From an uncultured Eubacteriales bacterium (GTDB lineage: Bacteria; Bacillota; Clostridia; Oscillospirales; Oscillospiraceae), in assembly GCA_949283375.1 (NCBI GenBank), contig CASDSM010000031.1, positions 1-64,000 on the forward strand: a stretch of 64,000 bases of DNA. The letters are read 5' to 3'. This document shows positions 1 to 7,821 of the stretch, piece after piece (position 1 is the stretch's first letter; every line of letters begins with the position of its first letter). The notes beneath the pieces are model-generated. The model was not told where the DNA came from, did not search any database, and saw only the letters and a program-made list of their open reading frames with translations. A program made the position numbers and the translations under genes.

Positions 1-1
1 C

Positions 2-457
2 ATGAACGAGATCTATGACACCCTCTGGCAGTCCATCCAGGCGGGCGGCTACCGCCTGGAGGACATCCTGCGCCGGATCAACGTGCTCTATGCGGCGGGT
101 CAGCTCTCGGAGGAGGAGCGGTCCGGCCTGATTGATGAGGCAAACGCCCACGCCGACCCGGAGAGCGAGCGCCCGGAGATACAGACCATGCTCAACAGCC
201 TGGCCGCGCGCGTGACCAGCCTGGAGGGGCGCGTGGACGCGCTGGAAGCCGGCGGCGGGGACCCGGGCGGCGGGACGGAGACGCCGGACTATCCGGCCTG
301 GGAGCCGTGGGACGGCATGAGCGACAATTACCAGTACGGGGCCATCGTCAGCCACAACGGGAAGCTCTGGCAGAACGTGCTCCAGGGCATGCAGAATACT
401 TGGGAGCCCGGCGTGGTGGATGAGCGCTACTGGGTGGAGTACACGGAGGAGGCATAA
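2..457 (+). CDS. Phage tail-fibre-like protein with C-terminal carbohydrate-binding-like domain
   Basis: The 151-residue product has a helical N-terminal part (about 1-60), a short heptad-like coiled coil (about 61-83), a Gly/Pro linker and a C-terminal segment (about 97-147). That last segment has the Trp/Tyr spacing of chitin-binding type 5/12 modules (YPAWEP, YQYGAIVSHNGKLWQ, then NTWEP and RYWVEY). Such modules sit on phage tail or lysis-cassette proteins and bind surface glycans. The gene lies directly upstream of a holin/lysozyme cassette, which supports a virion-associated role. The ATG is at base 2, so an upstream start cannot be excluded. Family assignment is by pattern only. Confidence 0.6.
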   Translation: MNEIYDTLWQSIQAGGYRLEDILRRINVLYAAGQLSEEERSGLIDEANAHADPESERPEIQTMLNSLAARVTSLEGRVDALEAGGGDPGGGTETPDYPAWEPWDGMSDNYQYGAIVSHNGKLWQNVLQGMQNTWEPGVVDERYWVEYTEEA

Positions 458-460
458 CGG

Positions 461-865
461 ATGGAAAAACAGCTGAAAAACCGCCAGCTCGTGGCGATCT
501 TGAACGGCCTGAACGACCCGGGCGGGCGCGCGCTGCTGTCGAAGCGTCTGCCGGCCGCGGTGGTGTTTGCCCTGCGGCGGAACATCACCTGGGTGGAGAG
601 CGCCTACCGCGACTACCACGCCGCGCTCGCCGCCATCTGCCGGGCGCACGGCACGGCGGTGGAGGACCTCGGCAAGGTCGCCGACCCCGGCCTGGCCCAC
701 GAGGTGGCCGAACTGCTGGACGCGGAGACAACGGTCAGCGTGCAGGCGGTCTCCCTGGACGCCCTCTCCCGCTGCGGTGACGGCGGTTACGACGCGCTCA
801 GCGTGGCCGACCTCGACCGGCTGGACTGGATGCTGGAGGAGTACACGCCGGAGACGGGCAAATAA
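461..865 (+). CDS. Uncharacterised phage protein of the tail/lysis region
   Basis: This 134-residue soluble protein is mostly alpha-helical and has no signal peptide or membrane segment. I do not recognise a catalytic motif. It starts 3 bases after the previous stop, with a GGAGG-type ribosome binding site inside the end of the upstream gene, and is followed by an XhlA-like gene, so it belongs to the same late phage transcript. A tail assembly or tail-fibre accessory role is an inference from position only. Confidence 0.55.
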   Translation: MEKQLKNRQLVAILNGLNDPGGRALLSKRLPAAVVFALRRNITWVESAYRDYHAALAAICRAHGTAVEDLGKVADPGLAHEVAELLDAETTVSVQAVSLDALSRCGDGGYDALSVADLDRLDWMLEEYTPETGK

Positions 866-883
866 ACTGGAAGGGGGAACGAG

Positions 884-1105
884 ATGGCCAGCGAAATCAT
901 CGTCGCCGCCCTCAGCCTGCTCGGCACCCTGGGCGGCAGCCTGAGCGGCATCCTGGTCTCCAACCGGCTGACGAATTACCGGCTGGAGCAGCTCGAGCGC
1001 CGTGTGCAGACCCACAACAGCCTGATCGAGCGCACTTACAAGCTCGAGGGCGAGGTCGTGGAAATTCAGCACGATATCCGCGACATAAAAGCGCAGAAAG
1101 GATGA
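884..1105 (+). CDS. XhlA-like phage lysis accessory protein
   Basis: The 73-residue protein has an N-terminal hydrophobic helix (about 5-26, with small residues) followed by a charged amphipathic/coiled-coil half ending in EVVEIQHDIRDIKAQKG. This helix-plus-coil layout is that of XhlA/hemolysin-type accessory proteins, which sit at the membrane beside the holin. Topology could place the hydrophobic helix N-terminally here rather than C-terminally as in B. subtilis XhlA, so the family name is tentative. It lies immediately before the holin gene. Confidence 0.5.
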   Translation: MASEIIVAALSLLGTLGGSLSGILVSNRLTNYRLEQLERRVQTHNSLIERTYKLEGEVVEIQHDIRDIKAQKG

Positions 1106-1110
1106 TAGAA

Positions 1111-1311
1111 ATGACAGAAAAGCACCTGAGATGGCTGAAAGCCGCCGGTATCCGCGCGGTGAAGACGGTCGCCCAGACCGCCGCCGCCACGATCGGCACC
1201 GCCGCCGTCCTCGGCGAGGTGGACTGGCTCATGGTCGGCTCCGCCGCCGTGCTGGCGGGGGTCCTGTCGCTCCTCACCAGCGTGGCGGGGCTGCCGGAGG
1301 TGGAGGGATGA
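1111..1311 (+). CDS. Phage holin
   Basis: The 66-residue protein has a basic, Trp-containing N terminus and two hydrophobic helices (about 12-33 and 38-58) separated by a short acidic turn, the layout of small phage holins of the r1t/phi-LC3 type. Holins make the membrane lesions that release the endolysin. I chose the ATG at 1111 rather than 1102 because AAAGGA at 1097-1102 lies 8 bases before it, while 1102 overlaps that site. The lysozyme follows within 100 bases, which supports the lysis-cassette assignment. Confidence 0.65.
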   Translation: MTEKHLRWLKAAGIRAVKTVAQTAAATIGTAAVLGEVDWLMVGSAAVLAGVLSLLTSVAGLPEVEG

Positions 1312-1406
1312 CGGCGGCCCTGCTGGCCGCACTGGCGGCGCTGGAGCTGCCGCTGCTGGTCCTGCTGGCCGTGATGCAGCTCGCGCACTGGAAGGGGTGT
1401 GACTGA
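1308..1406 (+). CDS. Small (32-residue) membrane peptide between holin and lysozyme
   Basis: A 32-codon reading frame starts at an ATG that overlaps the holin stop (ATGA) and ends 1 base before the lysozyme start. The product is almost entirely one Leu/Ala-rich hydrophobic helix with a short polar tail (HWKGCD). Tight coupling on both sides and the membrane-helix composition suggest a translated small lysis-cassette peptide, perhaps a holin partner. No family is recognised. Confidence 0.45.
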   Translation: MTAALLAALAALELPLLVLLAVMQLAHWKGCD

Positions 1407-1407
1407 T

Positions 1408-2313
1408 ATGGCGGACCGGTACGGCATCGACGTCTCCCGCTGGCAGGGGGACATCCAGTGGGCAAAAGTGGCCCAAAACAAGGACTTCGCCATCATCCGC
1501 TGCACTTCCGGCCGCAGCAACGCCCTGGACAGCAAATTTCCGGCGAACCTCCGGGGCGCGCTGGCCCAGGGGCTGCCCGTGGGCGTCTACCGCTACGGCT
1601 ACGCGACCACGGTCGCCGCCGCCAAGGCCGAGGCCGCCGCCGTGCTGGACGCGATCGACGGCTACGACATGCTCTGCGGCGTCTGGTACGACGCGGAGGA
1701 CGCCTCCCAGCGCGCCCTGCCGCGCGCGACCCTGACCGCCATCGTCAAGGCCTTCTGCGAGGCGGTCACGGCGGGGGGCTACCCGGTGGGCATCTACTGT
1801 AATCAGGACTGGTACGACAACGTCCTGGACACGGACGCCCTGGGCAAATACCCCTTCTGGGTGGCGCGCTACGGCAAAAATGACGGGAAAATGCACACGA
1901 AACCGCGCGTAGACGGCGACCTGTGGGGCTGGCAGTACACCAGCCGGGGCCGGGTCTCCGGCATCTCCGGCAACGTCGATCTCGACGTGATGTACGCCGC
2001 CTACCACGACCAGCCCGCCAGCCGTCCTACGCCGGGCAGCGGCGTGACGGTGGACGGCAGCAAGACGGACTATGCCCAGAGCTTTGACAAGGGCTATGCC
2101 GGGGCCTACGCCACCACGGCGGACCTCCACCTGAGGGCCGGCGCGGGGACCGCGAAGAAGTCCCTCACAGTCCTGCCCAAGGGCACCGCCGCCCGGTGCT
2201 ACGGGTACTATACCCGGCAGAGCGACGGGACGGTGTGGCTCTATGTGGTGGCCACTGTCAAGGGGGTCAAGTATACGGGGTTCTGCTCCAAGCGATATCT
2301 GAAAAGGGTGTAA
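1408..2313 (+). CDS. Phage endolysin: GH25 muramidase with C-terminal SH3-like domain
   Basis: The 301-residue enzyme hydrolyses the MurNAc-GlcNAc bond of peptidoglycan. The GH25 core opens with GIDVSRWQG (residues 6-14) and contains the YDAED segment (94-98) that supplies the conserved acidic catalytic pair, then YCNQDWYDN and a WQY near the barrel end. After a Pro/Ser linker (about 205-230) a C-terminal SH3b-like domain (about 233-301) probably binds cell wall. I chose ATG 1408 over GTG 1399 because AAGGGG at 1392-1397 is well spaced from it. It follows the holin and is closed by a hairpin, as expected for a lysis cassette end. Confidence 0.92.
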   Translation: MADRYGIDVSRWQGDIQWAKVAQNKDFAIIRCTSGRSNALDSKFPANLRGALAQGLPVGVYRYGYATTVAAAKAEAAAVLDAIDGYDMLCGVWYDAEDASQRALPRATLTAIVKAFCEAVTAGGYPVGIYCNQDWYDNVLDTDALGKYPFWVARYGKNDGKMHTKPRVDGDLWGWQYTSRGRVSGISGNVDLDVMYAAYHDQPASRPTPGSGVTVDGSKTDYAQSFDKGYAGAYATTADLHLRAGAGTAKKSLTVLPKGTAARCYGYYTRQSDGTVWLYVVATVKGVKYTGFCSKRYLKRV

Positions 2314-2317
2314 AATT

Positions 2318-2345
2318 GGGCCGCCGGGAACACTCCCGGCGGCCC
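2318..2345 (+). terminator. Hairpin after the endolysin gene
   Basis: A perfect 12-bp inverted repeat (2318-2329 with 2334-2345) closes a 4-base loop, 4 bases after the endolysin stop. It is followed only by a weak T stretch, so it could be a terminator or a transcript-stabilising stem at the end of the phage late operon. Confidence 0.7.
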
Positions 2346-2401
2346 ACCTTAATCATCGCAAAAGCTTATAAAACGATCCTCTTTCGCGCACTGAAACTTT
2401 A

Positions 2402-2430
2402 TTGACAACAAGTTTATCCCCAATTACAAT
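2402..2430 (+). promoter_or_regulatory. Strong sigma-A-like promoter for the AT-rich prophage-edge gene
   Basis: TTGACA at 2402-2407 and TACAAT at 2425-2430 are separated by exactly 17 bases, upstream of the GTG at 2465. An independent promoter is typical of lysogenic-conversion (moron) genes at prophage ends. Confidence 0.75.
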
Positions 2431-2464
2431 AAATATTACCAGACAGGAGAGAGGAAGATGCGCT

Positions 2465-3118
2465 GTGAATGATGTAGTAGCGGCTATTCTGGAGGAATAT
2501 AAGATTCTGAAAGATGAGGAAAAGACGATTCATTCGTTGGAATTTACCTGCATCAGCATATAGCTCACCTTTCTTGGCCTGCTGGTCGGTATGGTTTTTT
2601 CGCAGATCAATGACCTGTATGACGCAGTACATACCATATGTCCCAATCTCAACAGTGATGAATTTTACAGTTATTTGTATGACCTGAGCTTTCTGCAGGA
2701 AAACAGAATGATTCTCGCCTTTCTGCTCTATATCATTATTCCGGGCATATGCGGGCTGTTCAGCATCATTTGGATCGATCTGGTTTGCCGGTTTGTCAGG
2801 GAAGGGCATTATCTTTATTTGCTGGAAAAGAGGATCCATTGGCATCTGAAAAACAATCAGGTTTTTACCTATGAGCATTTAATCTATCGAGAAACAAAGA
2901 AGACTAACTTTCCGATAAAACTGAATTATATGTTTTATTGCGTTATGCTGGGCATACAAATTCTGTGCCCGATTACAGTATATTGCTTTGCCTCTTTTAT
3001 TCGTAATATCTTGTTTGTCCCTCTCGGTCTCAAGATTGCTTCTTATTTGATCGTAGCGTTTGTTGCTGGTGTTAATGTTGCCTATTGCCACCGAATCTTA
3101 TCCTATAAATCGAAATGA
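2465..3118 (+). pseudogene. AT-rich membrane-protein gene interrupted by an in-frame TAG
   Basis: Reading from GTG 2465 (AGGAGAG site just upstream) gives about 32 codons, an in-frame TAG at 2561-2563, and then the same frame stays open to 3118. Ignoring the stop, the product would be about 217 residues with hydrophobic segments near the TAG, in the middle (around MILAFLLYIIIPGICGLF) and at the C terminus. The gene is far more AT-rich than its neighbours and has its own promoter, which suggests recent transfer with the prophage. I see no known motif. It may be a nonsense-inactivated moron. Restart at ATG 2591 without a good ribosome binding site would give a 175-residue fragment. Confidence 0.6.
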
Positions 3119-3337
3119 GACGGTCAATGATGATTCCAGGGAGCCGGTGGAAGGCAGGACAGCCCGAGTGACCGGCATGAGAACACCCCGCCACCCGTGA
3201 GGGCCGGCGGGGTTTTGCATTGTCAAATCATCTAACAAATAACTGACAACAGGCGGGAAAGTCCTGCTGTATCCAGCTCGGATGCTGCTCCACAGGCAGC
3301 TCCCGCCGCCCAGGCTGTTGTTATTGCAGCACCCCAT
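3098..3337 (-). pseudogene. Possible truncated small Cys/Asn/Gly-rich gene at the prophage boundary
   Basis: On the minus strand an ATG at 3337 is preceded by a strong AGGAGG (about 11 bases away). It opens a frame starting MGCCNNNSLGGGSCLW, a composition seen in very short Cys/Gly-rich proteins of sporulating Firmicutes. After that point the frame runs on without conserved features through the prophage-side terminator region, as if the rest of the gene had been replaced. Truncation by phage integration is an inference. The remainder of 3119-3439 holds the terminator listed separately and nothing else I can support. Confidence 0.25.
3186..3216 (+). terminator. Intrinsic terminator after the prophage-edge gene
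   Basis: CCCCGCC (3186-3192) pairs with GGCGGGG (3206-3212), with a nested CCC/GGG hairpin inside and TTTT directly after. It is about 70 bases downstream of the interrupted membrane gene. Confidence 0.75.
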
Positions 3338-3439
3338 GATCAGACGTACCTCCTGTCAGTTTACTGTGTGCCGGGTCTGCCGGCCACACTCTAGTCTATG
3401 CACCCGGTGGGAAAGGGTGCCACAGGAGGGGGGCATCGC

Positions 3440-3682
3440 TCAGGGCAGCTCCTCGTACATCGCCCCGGCGTCCGCCTTGCCGACGTTGTCCGCCACGAGC
3501 AGCACGCGCAGGCGGACCGTCTTCTGCCCGAATTGGATCTCCATCACGTCGCCCGGCTTGACGTCGTAGCTCGCCTTCACCGTCCGCCCGTTCACCGAGA
3601 CCCGCCCGGCGTCACAGGCCTCGTTGGCCACGGTGCGCCGCTTGATCAGGCGGGATACCTTGAGATACTTGTCCAGTCTCAT
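3440..3682 (-). CDS. rqcP: RqcP, S4-domain ribosome quality-control factor (YabO family)
   Basis: The 80-residue protein is a stand-alone S4 RNA-binding fold: MRLDKYLKVSRLIKRRTVANEAC at the start, then GRVSVNGRTVKASYDVKPGD. Length and sequence match RqcP, which binds the obstructed 50S subunit and helps RqcH add alanine tails to stalled nascent chains. It is the last gene of a minus-strand group with hup, mazG and a SpoVB-like flippase, matching the Bacillus yabM-yabN-yabO order with HU added. A GGAGGTGACG site precedes the ATG. Confidence 0.93.
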   Translation of the reverse strand: MRLDKYLKVSRLIKRRTVANEACDAGRVSVNGRTVKASYDVKPGDVMEIQFGQKTVRLRVLLVADNVGKADAGAMYEELP

Positions 3683-3700
3683 CTCGTCACCTCCGTCCGC

Positions 3701-3976
3701 TCAGCGCGAGACGGCCTCCTTGAGGCCCTTGCCCGGGCGGAAGGCGACCGAGCGGCTGGCCGCCAGCTCCACCGGCGTGCCGGTGCGCGGGTTGCGGGCC
3801 ACGCGGGCGGCGCGCTCCTTCGGCTCAAAGGCGCCGAAGCCGACGAGCTGGATCTTCTCCCCCTGCGCGAGGGCCTGGGTCATCAGGCCGAGGGCGGTGT
3901 TGATGGCCAGCTCCGCGTCCCGGCGGGAGAGGCCGGACTGGAGGGCGGTCTGTTGGATCAGTTCGGTCTTGTTCAT
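3701..3976 (-). CDS. hup: HU-family DNA-binding protein
   Basis: The 91-residue nucleoid protein has the classic HU layout: helical dimerisation half (MNKTELIQQTALQSGLSRRDAE), the GFGAFEPKERAARVARNPRTG signature and the DNA-intercalating beta arm, then VAFRPGKGLKEAV. The start ATG overlaps the mazG stop by the ATGA arrangement, so it is translationally coupled to mazG. HU wraps and bends DNA without strong sequence preference. Confidence 0.95.
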   Translation of the reverse strand: MNKTELIQQTALQSGLSRRDAELAINTALGLMTQALAQGEKIQLVGFGAFEPKERAARVARNPRTGTPVELAASRSVAFRPGKGLKEAVSR

Positions 3977-4782
3977 GGGTGTGCAGTCTCCTTTTCCATC
4001 TCTTTTGCCCGCTGCCAGTAGGCGGCCAGCTCCCGGGTGGAGAGGGCGCGCAGTCCGCTGCCGTCCGCGGCGGCCAGGGCCTCCATCAGCCCGAAGCGGG
4101 CGATGAATTTCTCCGTCGCCCGGTGCAGGGCCTCCTCCGGGTCGGCGTCCAGATAGCGCGCGGCGTTCACCGCCGCAAAGAGCAGGTCGCCCAGCTCCTC
4201 AACGCTGTCGCCCCCGCCGGAGACTGCCTCGCGCAGCTCGCGCGCCTCCTCGTCCAGCTTGTCCAGCGCGCCCGCGATCTCCGGCCAGGCAAAGCCCGCC
4301 CTGGCGGCCTTTTTCTGCACCTTCTCCGCGCGCCAGAGGGCGGGCAGGGAGCGGGCCACGGCGTTGAGGGTGTCCGTCTCCGTCCGCTGGCCCTTCTCCT
4401 CCCGCTTGAGCTCGTCCCAGTTCTCCAGCACCTGCCCCACGCCGGAGACAGAGCGCTGGCCGAAGACGTGCGGGTGGCGGAAGATCAGCTTCTTCACCGC
4501 CGTGTCCGCCACGTCGTCCACCGTGAAGCGCCCGGCGTCCTCCTCCATCGAGGCGTGGAAGAGGACCTGCATCAGCACGTCCCCCAGCTCCTCGCGCAGG
4601 AGGACGGGGTCCTCCGTGTCGATCGCCTCGCAGGCCTCGTAGACCTCCTCGATGAAGTTGCGGCGGATGGAGTGGTGGTCCTGCGCCTGGTCCCAGGGGC
4701 AGCCGCCGGGGTGGCGGAGGATGGCGATCACCCGGCGGAAGTCGTCCAGGTCATAGCGCTCTTTCCACGGAAAGTCTACCAT
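3973..4782 (-). CDS. mazG: Nucleoside triphosphate pyrophosphohydrolase MazG
   Basis: The 269-residue protein contains two MazG domains. The first (about 12-125) has GGCPWDQAQDHHSIRRN, EEVYE and EELGDVLMQVLFH, and the second (about 165-250) has EEARELREA and EELGDLLFAAVNAARYL. The EExxE and ExxD helices bind Mg2+ and hydrolyse dNTPs/NTPs to monophosphates and PPi, a house-cleaning or stress role. It lies 21 bases after the SpoVB-like gene and overlaps hup, so the genes are probably co-transcribed. Confidence 0.95.
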   Translation of the reverse strand: MVDFPWKERYDLDDFRRVIAILRHPGGCPWDQAQDHHSIRRNFIEEVYEACEAIDTEDPVLLREELGDVLMQVLFHASMEEDAGRFTVDDVADTAVKKLIFRHPHVFGQRSVSGVGQVLENWDELKREEKGQRTETDTLNAVARSLPALWRAEKVQKKAARAGFAWPEIAGALDKLDEEARELREAVSGGGDSVEELGDLLFAAVNAARYLDADPEEALHRATEKFIARFGLMEALAAADGSGLRALSTRELAAYWQRAKEMEKETAHP

Positions 4783-4803
4783 ATCAGTTTGCTCCTTCCC
4801 GAA

Positions 4804-6399
4804 TCATTTGATGCCGAGCAGACGGCCGATCTTCTCCCCCTTGGGCATGAGGGCCAGATCGTCCTTCGTGATCGCCCGCAGCAGGAGCAGCAGGGCAAAG
4901 TAGAGGACCACGGCCAGGCCGATGGCGAGGACGAGGGAGATGGTATTGCTCTGGCTCACGCGGTAGAGCAGCCCATAGGCCGCCCAGGCCGCCGCGCCCA
5001 TCACGGCGGAGGCGAGCAGCGGCTTGCCGAAGACGGTGAGGTAGTTCGGGCAGCCGGGCACGATGCGCGAGACGAGGAAGAGATCCAGACAGCAGGCGAT
5101 GCCGTAGCCGATGCACGAGCCGATGGGCGAGCCGTAGATGTTGACCTCCGGGATGCCGACGACGAAAAAGTCAAAGAAGATCATCACGATCCCGCCGGTC
5201 ACCATGGTGGCGATGGGCAGGTGGAGGATGCCGTGGGACTGGAGGATGGAGTTTGCCACCAGGGTGAGGCAGACGAAGATATTCGCCACGCCGAGGATGG
5301 AGAGGATGGTCCCGGCGATCTGCGCATCGCGCACCGGGAAGAGGAGCTGGACGATGGGCTTGCCGAGCACCAGCATCCCCACCCCGGAGGGGAAGGCGAG
5401 GATGGCCGCCGTCTTGAGCGCCGAGCCCACCACCCGCGCCGCGGCGCGCCGGTTGCCGCGGGTGAAGTAGACGGTGACGGCGGGGATGACGGAGGCGGTG
5501 ATGGCCACCATGAGGGAGGCGGGGATCTGATAGACCGTCTGCACGCTGCTGTAGTTGGCGTAGAGGTCGCGCGCCTGGTCCAGCGTCAGGCCGACGGCGT
5601 TCTGGAGCTGGCGCATGACGAGCGAGGCGTCCACCGTGGTGATGATGGAGGTCGCCGAGGAGGTGAGGGTGATGGGCACGGCGAGGCTGAGGCAGACCTT
5701 CAGGATGCGCTTTGCGCTCCACACCTCCGACCTGTCCGTGAGCGCCTCCTCCGCCCGGCGGCGGCGGAGATACTCCAGGACCATGTAGGCCAGGGCGACC
5801 AGCTCGGAGACGGTCACGCCGACGATGGCGCCCGCCGCGGCGGTGGAGTCGTCCGCACCCCGGCTCACCAGCCACATGGCGAGCGTCAGCCCGACGACCA
5901 GCTTGAAGAGGGCCTCGATGATCTGGGAGACGGAGGAGGGGGTCATGTGCGAGCGCCCCTGCGCATAGCCGCGGAAGCAGGCGAGGCCGGCCACCAGCGC
6001 CACCGATGGGGAGAGCACCCGGATGGAGAGCGCCGCCTTGGGGTTGCCCATCAGGGCGGCGAACCCGTCGGCGAAGAGCAGCATCACCAGCGAGCAGACC
6101 GCGCCCACCGCGAGGAAGAAGAGGGAGGAGGTGCGGAAGATCTTGCGCATCTGCCGGGTGTGCCCCTGGGAGGCCGCCTCCGAGATCATCTTGCTCATCG
6201 CCACCGGGATACCGGCAGTGGAGATCATCAGCAGGATGTTGAAGATGTTGAAGGCGGTGTTGAAGTCGGTATAGCCGCTGTCGAGCAGGTTGACCAGCGG
6301 CATCTTGTACACCGCGCTGATGATCTTCACCAGCACGATGCCGGCGGCCAGGATGGCCGCGCCGCCGAAGAAGGTGTTTTGCTTCTGGGTGTTTGACAT
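4804..6399 (-). CDS. SpoVB/MurJ-like polysaccharide flippase (MOP superfamily)
   Basis: The 531-residue integral membrane protein begins NTFFGGAAILAAGIVLVKIISAVYKMPL, the typical first helix of SpoVB/YabM-type MOP flippases, and continues with about 14 hydrophobic segments. Family members move lipid-linked cell-wall precursors or polysaccharide intermediates across the membrane, and SpoVB is needed for spore cortex formation. Position next to mazG and rqcP matches Bacillus yabM. Which substrate it carries, and whether it acts in sporulation, cannot be read from the sequence. Confidence 0.88.
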   Translation of the reverse strand: MSNTQKQNTFFGGAAILAAGIVLVKIISAVYKMPLVNLLDSGYTDFNTAFNIFNILLMISTAGIPVAMSKMISEAASQGHTRQMRKIFRTSSLFFLAVGAVCSLVMLLFADGFAALMGNPKAALSIRVLSPSVALVAGLACFRGYAQGRSHMTPSSVSQIIEALFKLVVGLTLAMWLVSRGADDSTAAAGAIVGVTVSELVALAYMVLEYLRRRRAEEALTDRSEVWSAKRILKVCLSLAVPITLTSSATSIITTVDASLVMRQLQNAVGLTLDQARDLYANYSSVQTVYQIPASLMVAITASVIPAVTVYFTRGNRRAAARVVGSALKTAAILAFPSGVGMLVLGKPIVQLLFPVRDAQIAGTILSILGVANIFVCLTLVANSILQSHGILHLPIATMVTGGIVMIFFDFFVVGIPEVNIYGSPIGSCIGYGIACCLDLFLVSRIVPGCPNYLTVFGKPLLASAVMGAAAWAAYGLLYRVSQSNTISLVLAIGLAVVLYFALLLLLRAITKDDLALMPKGEKIGRLLGIK

Positions 6400-6490
6400 A
6401 GAAAAGGCTCCTCATCCGGCTGCAGCCGGGGCGTTAGACTGGATACTGGTGGATTATATCCGTTTTGGGCGGGAAAAAGACCGCTCCGGC

Positions 6491-7315
6491 TCAGAGCCGG
6501 GCCACGCAGCGGCGCACCAGGAGGGAGAAGCGGTCCTTCGCCGCATTCGCCGCGGCGATCACCTCGTCCCCGTCCAGCGGCTGGTCGAGGATGCCGGCGG
6601 CCATATTGGTCAGCAGGGAGAAGCCGAGCACCTCCATCCCGCAGTGCCGGGCGGCCAGCGCCTCGGGCACGGTGGACATCCCCACCGCATCCGCGCCCAG
6701 AATGCCCGCCGCGCGCACCTCTGCGGGGGTCTCATACTGCGGGCCGGGGAAGTAGCAGTACACCCCCTCGCGCAGGGTGAGGCCGAGCTCCGAGGCCGCC
6801 GCAAGGGCGGTTTTGCGCAGGGCGGGGGTGTAGAGGGTGGACACGTCGGGGAAGCGCGGGCCGAACTGGTCCAGATTCTCCCCCCGCAGCGGGGAGTCGA
6901 GGAAGAACTTGATGTGGTCCGAGATCACCATCAGGTCCCCTGCCGCCCAGTCGCGCCGGACGCAGCCGGCGGCGTTGGTGACGATCATGGTCTCCGTCCC
7001 CAGCAGCCGGGCCACCCGGACGGGGTAGGCGATCTCCTCGAGGGAGCAGCCCTCATAGTAGTGCATCCGCCCCTGCATGACGGCCACCGGCCGGCCCTCC
7101 AGATAGCCGAAGACAAAGCGGCCCGCGTGCCCCGGCGCGGTGGAGGGGCGGAAGTGGGGGATCTCGCGGTAAGGGACGGCGACGGCCCCCTCCAGCTCGT
7201 CCGCCAGGCCGCCCAGGCCGGAGCCGAGGATGAGCAGGACCTCGGGGACAAAGCCGCCCAGACGGGCGTGGAGCACGGAGGCGGAGCGCTGATAGTCGGC
7301 AAACGAAAACGGCAT
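6491..7315 (-). CDS. punA: Purine nucleoside phosphorylase (trimeric PNP family)
   Basis: The 274-residue cytosolic enzyme converts purine ribo- and deoxynucleosides plus phosphate to base and (deoxy)ribose-1-phosphate in purine salvage. Visible motifs are LILGSGLGGLADE (residues 29-40, phosphate binding), QGRMHYYEGCSLEEIAYPVRV, VTNAAGCVRRDWAAGD and PEALAARHCGMEVLGFSLLTNMAAGI near the purine site. Length is normal for the family. It is preceded by its own promoter (7381-7409) and followed by the SpoVB-like gene 90 bases later, so the two could be separate units. Confidence 0.95.
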   Translation of the reverse strand: MPFSFADYQRSASVLHARLGGFVPEVLLILGSGLGGLADELEGAVAVPYREIPHFRPSTAPGHAGRFVFGYLEGRPVAVMQGRMHYYEGCSLEEIAYPVRVARLLGTETMIVTNAAGCVRRDWAAGDLMVISDHIKFFLDSPLRGENLDQFGPRFPDVSTLYTPALRKTALAAASELGLTLREGVYCYFPGPQYETPAEVRAAGILGADAVGMSTVPEALAARHCGMEVLGFSLLTNMAAGILDQPLDGDEVIAAANAAKDRFSLLVRRCVARL

Positions 7316-7380
7316 AAGACAGTCCTCCCGCAGGTCCGTCCGCCCTCAGGCGGAGGCGGGCCAGTATGACATAATAGGAT

Positions 7381-7409
7381 ATTTTACACCGCCGCGCCCC
7401 CAATTGCAA
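7381..7409 (-). promoter_or_regulatory. Promoter of the purine nucleoside phosphorylase gene
   Basis: Read on the minus strand, TTGCAA (7409-7404) and TAAAAT (7386-7381) are 17 bases apart, about 65 bases upstream of the start codon at 7315. Confidence 0.6.
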
Positions 7410-7463
7410 CCGCAAGCCGGACAAAGATCGCGCCGGAATGGTCCGCCGCGCGCACCGGACAGA

Positions 7464-7504
7464 CAAAAACTGCGGCGAAACGCAAGTTCAGCGTTTCGCC
7501 GCAG
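7464..7504 (-). terminator. Intrinsic terminator of the opp operon
   Basis: A perfect 14-bp stem (7470-7483 with 7491-7504, loop of 7) is followed on the minus strand by five T residues (complement of 7465-7469). It lies just downstream of the last opp-operon gene. Confidence 0.85.
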
Positions 7505-7521
7505 CGGCGTGTCAAAAATCT

Positions 7522-7821
7522 TCATGCCCACAGGGCCAGCATGACCGCGATGGCGATGCCGAGGCCGAGAATGAAGACCAGCGCGATCAGCAGCGCCGCG
7601 CCCAGGGCGCCCAGGGCGTACCAGCGCCGCTCCTGGCCGGTGAGGGCGTCCCCCGTCTCCCAGGGGCGGTCGGGCTGCCCGCCGCCGTCCGGGGGGCGCT
7701 GGAACTCCCGGCGTGTCCGGCGCCCCGTCCCGCCGGGGGCGAACAGTCCGGGGCGGCTCACGTCCCCCATGTCGGCGACGGTGCGGCCGTCGTCATCGTC
7801 ATAGTCCCGCCTGCGCGCCAT
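7522..7821 (-). CDS. Small membrane protein at the end of the opp operon
   Basis: The 99-residue product has a highly charged N-terminal half (Arg/Asp-rich, with a Pro/Gly-rich linker) and a C-terminal hydrophobic helix pair (YALGALGAALLIALVFILGLGIAIAVMLALWA region, about 68-99). No domain is recognised. Its ATG overlaps the oppF stop (TGATG type) and the operon terminator follows, so it is co-expressed with the transporter. A GTG one codon upstream is an alternative start. Function is unknown. Confidence 0.6.
   Translation of the reverse strand: MARRRDYDDDDGRTVADMGDVSRPGLFAPGGTGRRTRREFQRPPDGGGQPDRPWETGDALTGQERRWYALGALGAALLIALVFILGLGIAIAVMLALWA

Noticed and set aside
2561-2563. Amber codon reassigned or suppressed
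   Set aside because: TAG is used as the ordinary stop elsewhere in the window (for example the PHP phosphatase at 28906-28908), so general reassignment is unlikely. Local readthrough is left open as a test only.
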